This document shows positions 1 through 6,013 of a stretch of DNA of 6,139 nt, in pieces (within the stretch, counting starts at the first letter, position 1; each line of letters opens with the position of its first letter). The notes beneath the pieces were generated by a model. It made no database searches and was not told the DNA's origin. It saw nothing but the letters and a program-made list of their open reading frames with translations. A program made the position numbers and the translations under genes. The DNA comes from Chloroflexota bacterium (GTDB lineage: Bacteria > Chloroflexota > Anaerolineae > Ardenticatenales > Ardenticatenaceae): assembly GCA_003520455.1 (NCBI GenBank), contig DOUV01000378.1, positions 1 through 6,139 on the forward strand. Direction: 5' to 3'.

Positions 1-271
1 GATTCCTCTCCTCTACCACCCCCCGCACGGATGCCTCCCAGTCCTGCCATGTGCCGGGAGTGCCGATGGAGCGGGGCGCGTGGCGCGGTTGGCCCGGGAT
101 GTTGGCCTCGGTCCCCGCGGACCAGGCGCCAAAGATGGCGCTACAGTCGGGCCCGGTCACACTCACCAGGCGGTCCAGGTGATCAGAGGTGTCGCTCGCG
201 CCGTAAGCGGCGCCGCACCTGGCCGGTCCGGCCCCGTTTGCTCTGGAAACAATAGCTCCGGAATTGCCCAT
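1..271 (-). CDS. Unidentified open frame, cut by left window edge
   Basis: I do not recognise this protein. A minus-strand frame is open from a stop at 280-278 to the left edge, about 90 codons, with a possible ATG at 271-269 and GTG codons at 166 and 160. From about position 220 leftward the codons end mostly in G or C, and the translation is rich in Trp, Gly and Pro (for example GAWSAGTEANIPGQ and GTPGTWQDWEASVRG), which looks like real coding sequence. The first 10 to 20 codons after the ATG overlap, in another frame, the stub of an IS5-type transposase. The ATG is therefore probably accidental, and the true 5' end may have been removed by the mobile-element junction near 220-245. No domain can be named. 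It may be the interior of a gene whose start is lost. The plus-strand frames over the same bases give Arg-rich, low-complexity translations and are less likely. Confidence 0.4.
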   Translation of the reverse strand, partial: MGNSGAIVSRANGAGPARCGAAYGASDTSDHLDRLVSVTGPDCSAIFGAWSAGTEANIPGQPRHAPRSIGTPGTWQDWEASVRGVVEERN

Positions 272-324
272 TGCTGATTAGTCAAATCGGTCGAGTAGCC
301 TTGTTCTTTCTTCTGCTTGGCCAT
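163..324 (-). pseudogene. IS5-family transposase, N-terminal stub
   Basis: The ATG at 324-322 opens a 53-codon frame ending at a TGA at 165-163. Its first ~35 residues include YSTDLTNQQWAIPELLFPE. This closely follows the conserved N-terminus of IS5-group transposases, whose usual form is Y-x-(S/T)DLT-(D/N)-xQWA-x-(I/L)EPLLP followed by a Gly/Pro/Arg-rich stretch. After about TGPDRPG (near 225) the resemblance ends, and none of the DDE catalytic domain is present, whereas the family is usually 250 to 300 residues. An AAAGGAG lies at 344-338, 13 bases before the ATG, somewhat far for a ribosome site. The remnant is not functional. It marks the edge of an old insertion: base composition rises sharply in GC just to its left. 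Family assignment rests on the N-terminal motif by eye. Confidence 0.6.
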
Positions 325-394
325 GATCCAGACGGCACTCCTTTGTCACACTGCACTGACATGATTCGTCTTTGGGCTTGTAATGGCACTATGA
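325..394. other. Spacer between two mobile-element remnants
   Basis: This short AT-richer stretch separates the transposase stub on the minus strand from the recombinase fragment on the plus strand. It would be expected to contain the outer end of the IS5-like element, but I cannot find a convincing terminal inverted repeat because the other end of the element is missing. No gene, tRNA or promoter could be supported here. Confidence 0.35.
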
Positions 395-619
395 GCCTCG
401 ATAATTTCAGAACGCCCTCTTAAAGCGAAGCCCCGCCTTGTGCATTCCCTGTTGCATCGTGCCTTCAAAATGGCCGTCTATTGGGAATGGCTTGCTGACA
501 ATCCAGCCGATAGGGTTATGCCGCCGTCACAGCAAGCCAAACGAAAAGACGTTTGGTCACAAGATGAATTACAAACGTTCCTGACCGGCACGTCGGACCA
601 TTGCTTAGCACTGACCTGA
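395..619 (+). pseudogene. Phage-type tyrosine recombinase (integrase) fragment
   Basis: A plus-strand frame is open from just after a TGA at 392-394 to a TGA at 617-619, 74 codons, with no plausible start. The translation contains LVHSLLHRAFKMAVYWEWL, then NPADRV, PP, and VWSQDELQTFL. This is the end of the core-binding (SAM-like) domain of integrases, usual form H-x-x-LHRAL-x-x-AV-x-W-x-L-x-x-NP-A-x-x-V-x-PP, followed by the beginning of the catalytic domain, (V)W-(S/T)-x-(D/E)-(E/Q)-(L)-x-x-FL. The N-terminus, and everything from the first catalytic Arg box onward, are absent. The fragment stops nine bases short of the convergent end of the MFS gene, so the deletion endpoint lies at the very end of the metabolic cluster. 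It cannot encode an active recombinase, but it shows that an integrating element once sat here. Confidence 0.72.
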
Positions 620-627
620 CGAATTCC

Positions 628-1914
628 TTACACCTTATTGTGGCGCGGGTACGGCATGTACAGAATCATCAAGAGAACGCTGACGAGACCGACCACGAGC
701 ACGATGGCGAAGAGCGTTTCGTAGGAGAAGCGGTCCGCGATGAACCCTCCACTGACTGCGGCAAGCGTCATGACCGGCGCCACAAATGTGTTCGAAATGC
801 CGACAAAACGGCTCGTTTCATGCGGTGGCGCCAATTCAAAGATCATATTGGGGTCCGCGGTGCGTATGGCCGCATAGACACCACCAACAAAGATGGCGAC
901 CAGGTAAAACGCCCAGGGTCCGACCGCAGTTAATGCCAGCGCTCCCATCCCGGCTATTTGGCTGGCCGCGAGGATAAACACGACCTTAAACCCCACCCGG
1001 TCTCCAAGCCACCCCCAGACCAGGCCCAGGGCACTTTGACTCAAGAAAATAATGAGGGTGAATATGCCCAGGTAGCCTTCGCTGAGATCGAATCTTTCGA
1101 GGGAATACAGAGCGTAGAAGGCATTCGCGATGATGCCTATGCCGAGGAAAGCACGAGCTACTATAAAGCGCAGGAAACCGGGCGAACCACGAACGTGCAT
1201 GGGGATGTTCCTCAGAAACTCCCCGAGTGATTCCCTGTTCCTTTCGGCCGGAAAGGGCACCTCACGCAAACTGGCAATGAGAAACGGCGACACGAAGGAA
1301 GTCGCAAAGCCGAACCAGAAGAGGTACTGCAGGTTGGTCGGGTAGGCATACCGTTCCAACAGATAGGCTGCAGTCAGACCAGCGGAAAAGCCGAATAGAT
1401 TGCCGAGCCCGTGTGTCAGGCCGTAAAAGATCCCTCTCCGTCGGATAATGTTCTTGCTGATGAAGTCGGCGTAGGCTGGGCCGATTAACCCGTTTGTAAC
1501 CGAGAACAGGGCGTAGCTGGCAAAAAGGAGCACCAGCGCCTGATTATTGGATAGGAAGCCAAGTGATTGTGTCAGTAGGGCGATACAGAAGATGCCAAGC
1601 CGTTCGGAGACGGCAATCCAGAATATCGCCCCCTTACGCGTCGCTCGACCGTGAACCAGGTAAGCGCCCAGTAACTGTGGGAAAAAGAAACCGAGATAGT
1701 AGATGGCCGGAACAAAGCCAACCAGGAGGTTGGAGTCGGTCAGCTGGGAGGCGAAGTAGGGCAGGATTGTATCCTGCGAGAGCATCCCCAGTGAGAAGGA
1801 AAAGATGGCGGAATCCGACGCCAGCGCGACAAAATTCCATTTGTAATTCTCTCCAACGGCGTCCAAATACCCTGGATGCTGCTGAGCGATCTTTTGGATA
1901 TCGGTGCTAAACAT
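628..1914 (-). CDS. MFS transporter, possibly nucleoside or sugar
   Basis: This is a 428-residue polytopic membrane protein of the major facilitator superfamily, a secondary carrier acting in the cytoplasmic membrane. Hydrophobic helices recur along the whole length, for example residues 64-86, 97-118, 125-147, 163-185, 196-216, 248-271, 279-301, 310-330, 335-353, 370-394 and 400-420, consistent with about 12 segments. A motif-A-like loop WGWLGDRVGFK is at 300-310, between the eighth and ninth segments. The central loop around 217-245 is charged, as is usual between the two six-helix halves. The gene begins 18 bases after the second phosphorylase, with AAGGG nine bases before the ATG, and is probably the last gene of the same transcript. 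Its position suggests import of nucleosides or nucleobases or export of a product, but substrate cannot be read from sequence. It appears intact. Confidence 0.9.
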   Translation of the reverse strand: MFSTDIQKIAQQHPGYLDAVGENYKWNFVALASDSAIFSFSLGMLSQDTILPYFASQLTDSNLLVGFVPAIYYLGFFFPQLLGAYLVHGRATRKGAIFWIAVSERLGIFCIALLTQSLGFLSNNQALVLLFASYALFSVTNGLIGPAYADFISKNIIRRRGIFYGLTHGLGNLFGFSAGLTAAYLLERYAYPTNLQYLFWFGFATSFVSPFLIASLREVPFPAERNRESLGEFLRNIPMHVRGSPGFLRFIVARAFLGIGIIANAFYALYSLERFDLSEGYLGIFTLIIFLSQSALGLVWGWLGDRVGFKVVFILAASQIAGMGALALTAVGPWAFYLVAIFVGGVYAAIRTADPNMIFELAPPHETSRFVGISNTFVAPVMTLAAVSGGFIADRFSYETLFAIVLVVGLVSVLLMILYMPYPRHNKV

Positions 1915-1932
1915 GAATGAAGGCCCTTCGCT

Positions 1933-2706
1933 CTATCGATCGAGTTCAATGAGAGCCTTGACTCCTTCGATGGCCGTTCTAATGGCACGATCGATATCCC
2001 ACAGGACGCTACGATCCTCGGTATCTTCCTCAGGCCTGGATGGGGCGGCCATCAACATGACACCGCCTGCCCGCTTGCCATAAATACTCGCCAAGACAAA
2101 AATCGAGGCCGCTTCCATTTCGGAGCAGATCGCGCCGCCCTGGCGCCATGCCTGCCATCGCTCGTGCAGCATTCCGGCCACCGGCATTCGTTCCGGTTCA
2201 ACCTCGCCGTACAAGGAATCCTTCGATTGGGTAATGCCCAACCGGTAGGGAACACCGGCCCGTTCGGCGCCCTTGCGCATGGCGAGCACCACATTCAAAT
2301 CCGCTACAGCAGGGAACTCGATTGGCATGTACTGCCGGGAGGTTCCCTCATCCCGGATGGCAGCGGTGACAATCGCGACGTCGCCCGTTCTGGTATCGGG
2401 TTGAATCGCACCGGATGTACCAACGCGGATAAAGGTGTCCGCACCAACGGCGATCAGTTCCTCGACTGCAATCGCAGTCGAGGGGCAGCCAATACCGGTC
2501 GACGTGACCGACACCTTCTCGCCCGCCAGGGTGCCGGTATAGGTAACGTACTCCCGCTTCTGAGCAACCATCCTGGCATTATCGAAGTAGGCAGCAATTT
2601 TCTCGGAGCGAGCCGGATCACCCGGTAGGAATACGTATCGTCCGACGTCGCCTGTACGGAGATCGAGATGATGTTGCCGTGCTTCTTGCTTGTTCATACC
2701 TGTCAC
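1933..2706 (-). CDS. Uridine phosphorylase-like nucleoside phosphorylase, diverged paralog
   Basis: A 257-residue cytoplasmic enzyme of the PNP/UDP phosphorylase family, which splits nucleosides with phosphate into base and ribose-1-phosphate. Phosphate-site elements are complete: LPGDPAR at 27-33, Arg51, STGIG at 69-73, and RVGTSG at 94-99. The ribose-binding SEMEA is at 195-199. The base-recognition part differs from the upstream copy. YGEVEPERMP at 166-175 has Glu where the sibling has Gln and His residues, and the AANQ stretch of the sibling is replaced by AAPSR near 220-224. A different base preference is therefore possible. The start is taken as GTG at 2706, two bases after the sibling's stop, because AAAGG lies five bases ahead. 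The alternative ATG at 2697 has no well-spaced site. The genes are probably translationally coupled. Confidence 0.9.
   Translation of the reverse strand: MTGMNKQEARQHHLDLRTGDVGRYVFLPGDPARSEKIAAYFDNARMVAQKREYVTYTGTLAGEKVSVTSTGIGCPSTAIAVEELIAVGADTFIRVGTSGAIQPDTRTGDVAIVTAAIRDEGTSRQYMPIEFPAVADLNVVLAMRKGAERAGVPYRLGITQSKDSLYGEVEPERMPVAGMLHERWQAWRQGGAICSEMEAASIFVLASIYGKRAGGVMLMAAPSRPEEDTEDRSVLWDIDRAIRTAIEGVKALIELDR
2455..2544 (-). repeat. Conserved direct repeat within phosphorylase paralog 2
   Basis: These 90 bases match 3234-3323 in the neighbouring paralog with about eight differences by eye, including a 23-base identical run (2455-2477). The copies lie 779 bases apart in the same orientation. 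They encode the STGIGCPS-AIAVEEL region, so protein-level conservation explains part of the identity, but the synonymous positions are also largely unchanged. The pair is a natural substrate for recombination or gene conversion between the two genes. Confidence 0.6.
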
Positions 2707-2716
2707 TACTACCTTT
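2707..2716 (-). promoter_or_regulatory. Ribosome binding site for the second phosphorylase
   Basis: AAAGG at 2716-2712 overlaps the last sense codons of the upstream gene and stands five bases from the GTG at 2706. A downstream in-frame ATG (2697-2695) would be 14 bases away. The spacing therefore favours the GTG start and suggests translational coupling through the tandem TAG TAG stop of the first gene. Confidence 0.5.
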
Positions 2717-3473
2717 GGCTATCCTTGTCGCGCGCGATCAAGATTTTGACGGCCTCGATACTGGTCTCGATCAAGCCGGTCAGATCGTGCACCGGCTCCA
2801 TCGGTTCCTCGCTTTCCTGGTTGGCGGCAATCAGCATGATGCCCCCCGCTCGTTTCCCGAGAATGCTGGAAATAATGAAAATGGCCGCCGCTTCCATTTC
2901 GGAGCAGATTGCACCTCCATCCTTCCACGCTGTCCAACGGTCTCGTAGGTAATTCTTGACCGGCATCCGTTCCGGTTGATGCTGTCCGTAAAAAGAATCC
3001 TTCGAGTGTGTGATACCCAGGTGGTAAGGATTGCCGAGCCGCTCCGCAGCCTCCCGCAGTGCAGTAACAACCTCTACGTTTGCCACTGCCGGGAATTCGA
3101 CCGGCATATACTGCTTACTGGTCCCCTCATCTCGAATCGCGGCTGTGATGATGGCCAGCTCGCCGGGCTTGAGGTAAGGCTGCATCCCGCCGGACGTACC
3201 GACGCGAATAAAGGTATCAGCGCCAATCATCGCCAGTTCCTCGACTGCAATCGCAGCAGAGGGGCAGCCGATGCCGGTCGATGTGACCGACACCTTCTCA
3301 CCGGCCAGGGTCCCGGTATAGGTCTTGTACTCTCGGTTGTTGGCTACAAGTCGAGGGTTATCAAAGTAGCGAGCAATTTTGTCTGTGCGTCCCGGGTCGC
3401 TCGGTAAGAAAACGTACCGGCCAACATCGCCGGGTTTCATCTGAATGTGATACAGGACTTCAGGTCGTTCCAT
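2709..3473 (-). CDS. udp: Uridine phosphorylase
   Basis: A 254-residue cytoplasmic nucleoside phosphorylase, the same size as E. coli Udp (253). It carries the family landmarks: LPSDPGR at 23-29, Arg47, STGIG at 65-69, RVGTSG at 90-95, and SEMEA at 191-195. The segment KDSFYGQHQPERMPV at 158-172 matches the form common in Firmicute-type uridine phosphorylases. NQ at 218-219 follows a hydrophobic strand as in Udp. The role is pyrimidine nucleoside salvage or catabolism, releasing uracil and ribose-1-phosphate. One oddity is that the glycine of the usual GDP-x-R phosphate loop (Gly26 in E. coli) is Ser25 here, while the phosphate-contacting arginines and the Thr are kept. The start is supported by AAAGG at 3487-3483, nine bases before the ATG. 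It is followed at once by a paralog that is well over half identical by eye, evidently a tandem duplication. Confidence 0.92.
   Translation of the reverse strand: MERPEVLYHIQMKPGDVGRYVFLPSDPGRTDKIARYFDNPRLVANNREYKTYTGTLAGEKVSVTSTGIGCPSAAIAVEELAMIGADTFIRVGTSGGMQPYLKPGELAIITAAIRDEGTSKQYMPVEFPAVANVEVVTALREAAERLGNPYHLGITHSKDSFYGQHQPERMPVKNYLRDRWTAWKDGGAICSEMEAAAIFIISSILGKRAGGIMLIAANQESEEPMEPVHDLTGLIETSIEAVKILIARDKDSQR
3234..3323 (-). repeat. Conserved direct repeat within phosphorylase paralog 1
   Basis: Partner of the repeat at 2455-2544, with the same orientation, the same reading register in the gene, and a constant offset of 779 bases. Identity is much higher than in the flanking parts of the two genes, for example the sequence coding for the base-recognition loop, which has diverged. 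Confidence 0.6.
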
Positions 3474-3521
3474 GGTAGCATGCCTTTGTTGTCTTACAGA
3501 GAGTCGTTCGTGGCGATCGAA

Positions 3522-4151
3522 TCATGCTGTCAACACGGCGCGGAGTGCGAAGACGACGTAGAGAGCGAAGCCGAGGGCTGATGCTCCCACCAGGAGGAGG
3601 GCGAAGACGGGCGGGAACGTCAGGCTGCGACTCCAATCCAAACTGTGGTCGGTGAGCACCCAGTAGATACTAGCCACCGAGGCAACTAACCCAACGACGA
3701 GAACAACGTAATCCCTGGTGGTCATTGCGACTTGCCGATAGCTGGTTTTGGTACCAGATGATCCAAACGCCCGAGATTCTAACGAAATTGAGAGTTGCTG
3801 GACGCGTTCGATGGCACCCACGAAGACAGGCACCATGCTCGGCAAGAGCGCACTAAAGCCGGTCCCGCGCATGCCGCGGGACTTTTGGGCGTTCAGCACG
3901 ACGCCAAACTCGCGTTGGAGGATTGGGATGAGTTGAAAGGTCATGGTCAGAATAAAGTTCATCACATAGGGCATACCGATCCGTTGCAGTGACGTGAAGA
4001 TGTCACTGGGGTGGGAGGTCATAATAAATACCAGGGCAAAAGTTGTCATCGCCACGATCCGAAGCAGGAGCGTAAGGCCGCTGTAGACCCCTTCCTGATA
4101 GACAACTCCTCCAGATGAAATGCGCCGCCCACTGAGGGTGAGCAGGGGGTA
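3522..4151 (-). pseudogene. EcfT-type ECF transporter transmembrane subunit, 5'-truncated
   Basis: This is the C-terminal two thirds or more of an energy-coupling factor T subunit, which links a substrate-binding S component to two ATPases in vitamin or metal uptake. From the GTG at 4055 the frame gives 177 residues, but homologous sequence clearly starts earlier: VYQEGVYSGLTLLLRI, reading into LVFIMTSHPSDIF, is typical EcfT. The frame is open back to a TGA at 4154-4152 with no start codon upstream of the GTG. Two coupling-helix motifs of the Ala-Arg-Gly type are present as SRG (residues 59-61 from the GTG) and SRA (94-96). About five membrane segments remain, and the first two or three of a normal ~260-residue EcfT are missing. 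No S component or ATPase gene is in the window. Translation from the GTG could give a shortened protein, but I judge the gene broken. Confidence 0.72.
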
Positions 4152-4310
4152 TCAGCCTGCTACCGGGAGTAACCGCTGCGCCAAGCGCATGGCTGCACTC
4201 GCATCGGGCGCAAAACCCTCGGCGCCAATCTGCTCAGCAAACGATTGGTTCACCGGAGCGCTGCCAACCAGCACTCTGACTTGGCCGCGCAACCCGGCAA
4301 CCCGCGTACG
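4152..4310 (-). pseudogene. Corrinoid (cobalamin)-binding protein, C-terminal scrap
   Basis: This frame is open from a stop at 4358-4356 down to the TGA at 4154-4152 and has no sensible start. From about 4301 it reads VAGLRGQVRVLVGSAPVNQ, then FAEQIGAEGFAPDASAAM and RLAQRLL. This is the C-terminal end of the B12-binding domain of methyltransferase corrinoid proteins, usual form V-x-V-x-VGGAPV-x-x-x-(F/W)A-x-x-IGADGYAPDA-x-x-A. Only about 50 of the expected 210 or so residues remain. The cobalamin-ligand motif DxHxxG and the N-terminal helical domain are gone. It starts inside the last codons of the URO-D gene, a typical partner of such a protein, which supports a former methyltransferase/corrinoid gene pair. 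Its stop codon is in the same frame as the EcfT remnant that follows directly. The first Gly of the VGGAP motif is kept and the second is Ser. Confidence 0.7.
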
Positions 4311-4324
4311 AACACTCCAGCCGG

Positions 4325-5503
4325 CTACCCGTCGCTCCAGTAGCGCAGGGACGGATCATACATTGCATGGACGTTCGCCAGTGGCGTATCCGACTGGATA
4401 TGGTGGGAACTGGCAAGGATATAGCCTCCCCCTGTCCCCAACACATTCACACGCTCGCGTACCTCGGTGGCCACCTCCTCGGGCGTGCCCTGAGGCAAGG
4501 TGCGAATAATGTCGATGCCGCCGTGGAATGTCAGCCTGGTCCCGAACCGCTCCTTGAGCCCACGTGGGTCCATGCCCTTCGCATCGGGCTGAATCGGGTT
4601 GAGCACATCGATCCCGAGTTCGATCAGATCGGGGATGAGCGGAGCGATCGCCCCATCGCAGTGGTACATGACGGGCTTCTCGTACGCCCGCGCAGCCTCG
4701 ATCAACCGAGCGTGTCGCGGCCGGACAAAGCGCTCCCACATCTTCTTCGAGATCAGAAGCGAGTTCTGGGTCGCGACATCATCGTAGAAGTAGACCATAT
4801 CGATTCGCTCCCCTGCGATCTCGAGAACGCGCCGGGTATTCTCGACAGCCACTTCGGTCAACCGGTCCATTATGTAGAGTGGGATCTCCGGATTGAGCGC
4901 CAGGTCCATCAGGAACTGTTCCATCCCTCGAAGTTGCCAGGCAATTTCGAAGATCGAACCGATGCGGAAACGAATGTGGTACTCGTCGTATTCGTCCAGC
5001 CACCGAAGGATGTCAGGAAGCGGACTGAAATCCCACCAGTCCGGTTCGGGCCAGGCATGGCGCCTGAGGTCTTCCACTGTGCTGGCGTCGCCCAACGGCC
5101 AGGTGACGAATTCTTCATACGCCCCGGACTGGTTCTCCACCCGCTGCGTATGAGTGCCCCAGATATCATTCAGGGTGCCATCCGGATTTCGCCGGCGCCA
5201 CATCCGATTGGGTGTCGAGCGGTTGAGGGTGCCCCACCAATCGACCGCCGCACCGTCTGCCACAACCCACTCCGGCGGGGCGCAGAACATATCATACGAC
5301 AAGACCCGGCAATCGATCTCAAAGTGGCGCAGGAGTGCCTCCTGCGCCAGGTTGATGAACTCGGACGGGCGAATATGGCCTGTATCCGGCTGCAAAGACT
5401 CGACCAGCCGGTCCCAAATCTCGGGCGTTGCGAGAAAATCCGTGGGGACGCGATCAGGCTCCTGCTGTTGGATAGCGCTGTCCACGCGTTGGCGCGGTGT
5501 CAT
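4325..5503 (-). CDS. URO-D-superfamily methyltransferase-like protein
   Basis: A 392-residue cytoplasmic TIM-barrel protein of the uroporphyrinogen decarboxylase superfamily, in the branch associated with corrinoid-dependent methyl transfer rather than haem synthesis. MTPRQRVDSAI near the start corresponds to the T-x-R-(E/Q)R-(V/L)-x-x-A-(L/I) opening of the family. FYDD at 239-242, YHCDGAI at 280-286, ELGIDVLNPIQ at 295-305, HGGID at 327-331, and GGGYILASSHHIQSDTP at 358-374 are characteristic. In MtaA/MtbA-type enzymes the zinc is held by His-x-Cys. Here the aligned stretch is H281-C282-D283-G284, so Cys directly follows His and Asp takes the usual Cys place. The start at 5503 is chosen because AGGAG is eight bases ahead. 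A longer 438-codon frame (from 5641) would run over unrelated sequence. The corrinoid scrap just downstream supports a methyltransferase role. Substrate unknown. Confidence 0.85.
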   Translation of the reverse strand: MTPRQRVDSAIQQQEPDRVPTDFLATPEIWDRLVESLQPDTGHIRPSEFINLAQEALLRHFEIDCRVLSYDMFCAPPEWVVADGAAVDWWGTLNRSTPNRMWRRRNPDGTLNDIWGTHTQRVENQSGAYEEFVTWPLGDASTVEDLRRHAWPEPDWWDFSPLPDILRWLDEYDEYHIRFRIGSIFEIAWQLRGMEQFLMDLALNPEIPLYIMDRLTEVAVENTRRVLEIAGERIDMVYFYDDVATQNSLLISKKMWERFVRPRHARLIEAARAYEKPVMYHCDGAIAPLIPDLIELGIDVLNPIQPDAKGMDPRGLKERFGTRLTFHGGIDIIRTLPQGTPEEVATEVRERVNVLGTGGGYILASSHHIQSDTPLANVHAMYDPSLRYWSDG

Positions 5504-5516
5504 TCGTGTTGCTCCT
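5504..5516 (-). promoter_or_regulatory. Ribosome binding site deciding the URO-D start
   Basis: AGGAG at 5516-5512 lies eight bases before the ATG at 5503. It supports that start over in-frame codons farther upstream, whose translation does not resemble the family. Confidence 0.65.
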
Positions 5517-5547
5517 GACAAGAGGTGCCCTCCCTGGGATATGCTTG
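5504..5547. other. Short junction between dehydrogenase remnant and URO-D gene
   Basis: Together with the unrelated tail at 5548-5613, this makes about 110 bases that match neither the alcohol dehydrogenase nor the URO-D protein. I see a ribosome site at its end and no clear promoter, hairpin or mobile-element end. It probably contains the deletion joint that removed the rest of the dehydrogenase gene, and possibly the native leader of the URO-D gene. Confidence 0.4.
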
Positions 5548-5975
5548 TTATCTCAATCCGTCTGGTTGATGGATCCGCGGGCGCCGATCTCTTGTCCGGA
5601 GTGACGCTCGACGCAGCGGCTTTCCATTCCAGAAGACGCACGGCTCGGCGGTTCCCTGGATGTCTTCACACAGGTCGGCCCGGCCGCTCAGGCAGCGACG
5701 GCATTTCCCGCATTTCGGCTGCCAGTTGATGACGACGTGATCGCCCGGCCGCACGTGCGTGACCCCCCGACCGACTTCCTCCACCACGTCGGCGCCTTCG
5801 TGGCCCAGAAGGACCGGGCAGGTGCGGGCATACTCCATAGAGCCGATGTCGGTATGGCAGACGCCGCTCGCCACCATGCGCACGAGCACCTCGTCAGGGC
5901 CGGGCCCGCAAGGGTGGTTGTCTCCAGCCGTGGTGGTTGCCGGAGCGCCTCGAGCACAATTCCGGGCAGATTCAT
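5548..5975 (-). pseudogene. Zinc-dependent alcohol dehydrogenase, frameshifted and 3'-truncated
   Basis: This is the N-terminal GroES-like catalytic domain of a medium-chain zinc alcohol dehydrogenase. From the ATG at 5975, preceded by AAAGGAA eight bases away, the frame gives MNLPGIVLEALRQP and then loses register near 5900. One missing base in the run AGGGCCGGGCCCG would restore GPGPDEVLVRMVASGVCHTD. The second frame then carries the catalytic-zinc Cys in GVCHTD, GHEGADVVEEVG with the ligand His, PGDHVV, and the structural-zinc cysteines CGKCRRCLSGRADLC. Homology ends at FWNGKPL (about 5614), and the last 21 codons to the TAG-like end at 5548 are unrelated. The NAD-binding Rossmann domain, about two thirds of a ~370-residue enzyme, is missing, so no oxidoreductase activity is expected. 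The single-base shift alone could be a sequencing error, but the truncation could not. Confidence 0.78.
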
Positions 5976-6013
5976 CGGCTCATTCCTTTCCTTTCTCCTC
6001 TGGAAGTCTCGGT

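Noticed and set aside
31..277. Plus-strand frames at the left edge
   Set aside because: Their translations are Arg-, Ser- and Pro-rich low-complexity products of GC-rich DNA, without motifs. The minus frame has better codon-position bias.
537..556. Perfect 7-bp inverted repeat CCAAACG / CGTTTGG with a 6-base loop, downstream of the MFS gene
   Set aside because: It lies within the integrase fragment, is only moderately GC-rich and has no U-run after it on either strand, so it is not a convincing intrinsic terminator.
2463..2480. Palindrome CGACTGC-AATC-GCAGTCG resembling an operator
   Set aside because: It is internal to a phosphorylase gene, and the second half is not kept in the paralog although the encoded residues are.
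3862..3886. 8-bp hairpin GTCCCGCG / CGCGGGAC followed by TTTT on the plus strand, like a terminator
   Set aside because: It sits inside the EcfT coding sequence and encodes the conserved SRGMRG coupling-helix motif. The T-run would act only on antisense transcription, so coding constraint is the simpler explanation.
4367..5518. Long plus-strand open frame of 383 codons
   Set aside because: It is antisense to the URO-D gene, its translation has no recognisable motifs, and it overlaps a clearly homologous minus-strand protein almost completely.
4325..5641. Longer 438-residue version of the URO-D protein
   Set aside because: The 46 extra N-terminal residues do not resemble the family and overlap the dehydrogenase remnant, while AGGAG is well placed for the ATG at 5503.
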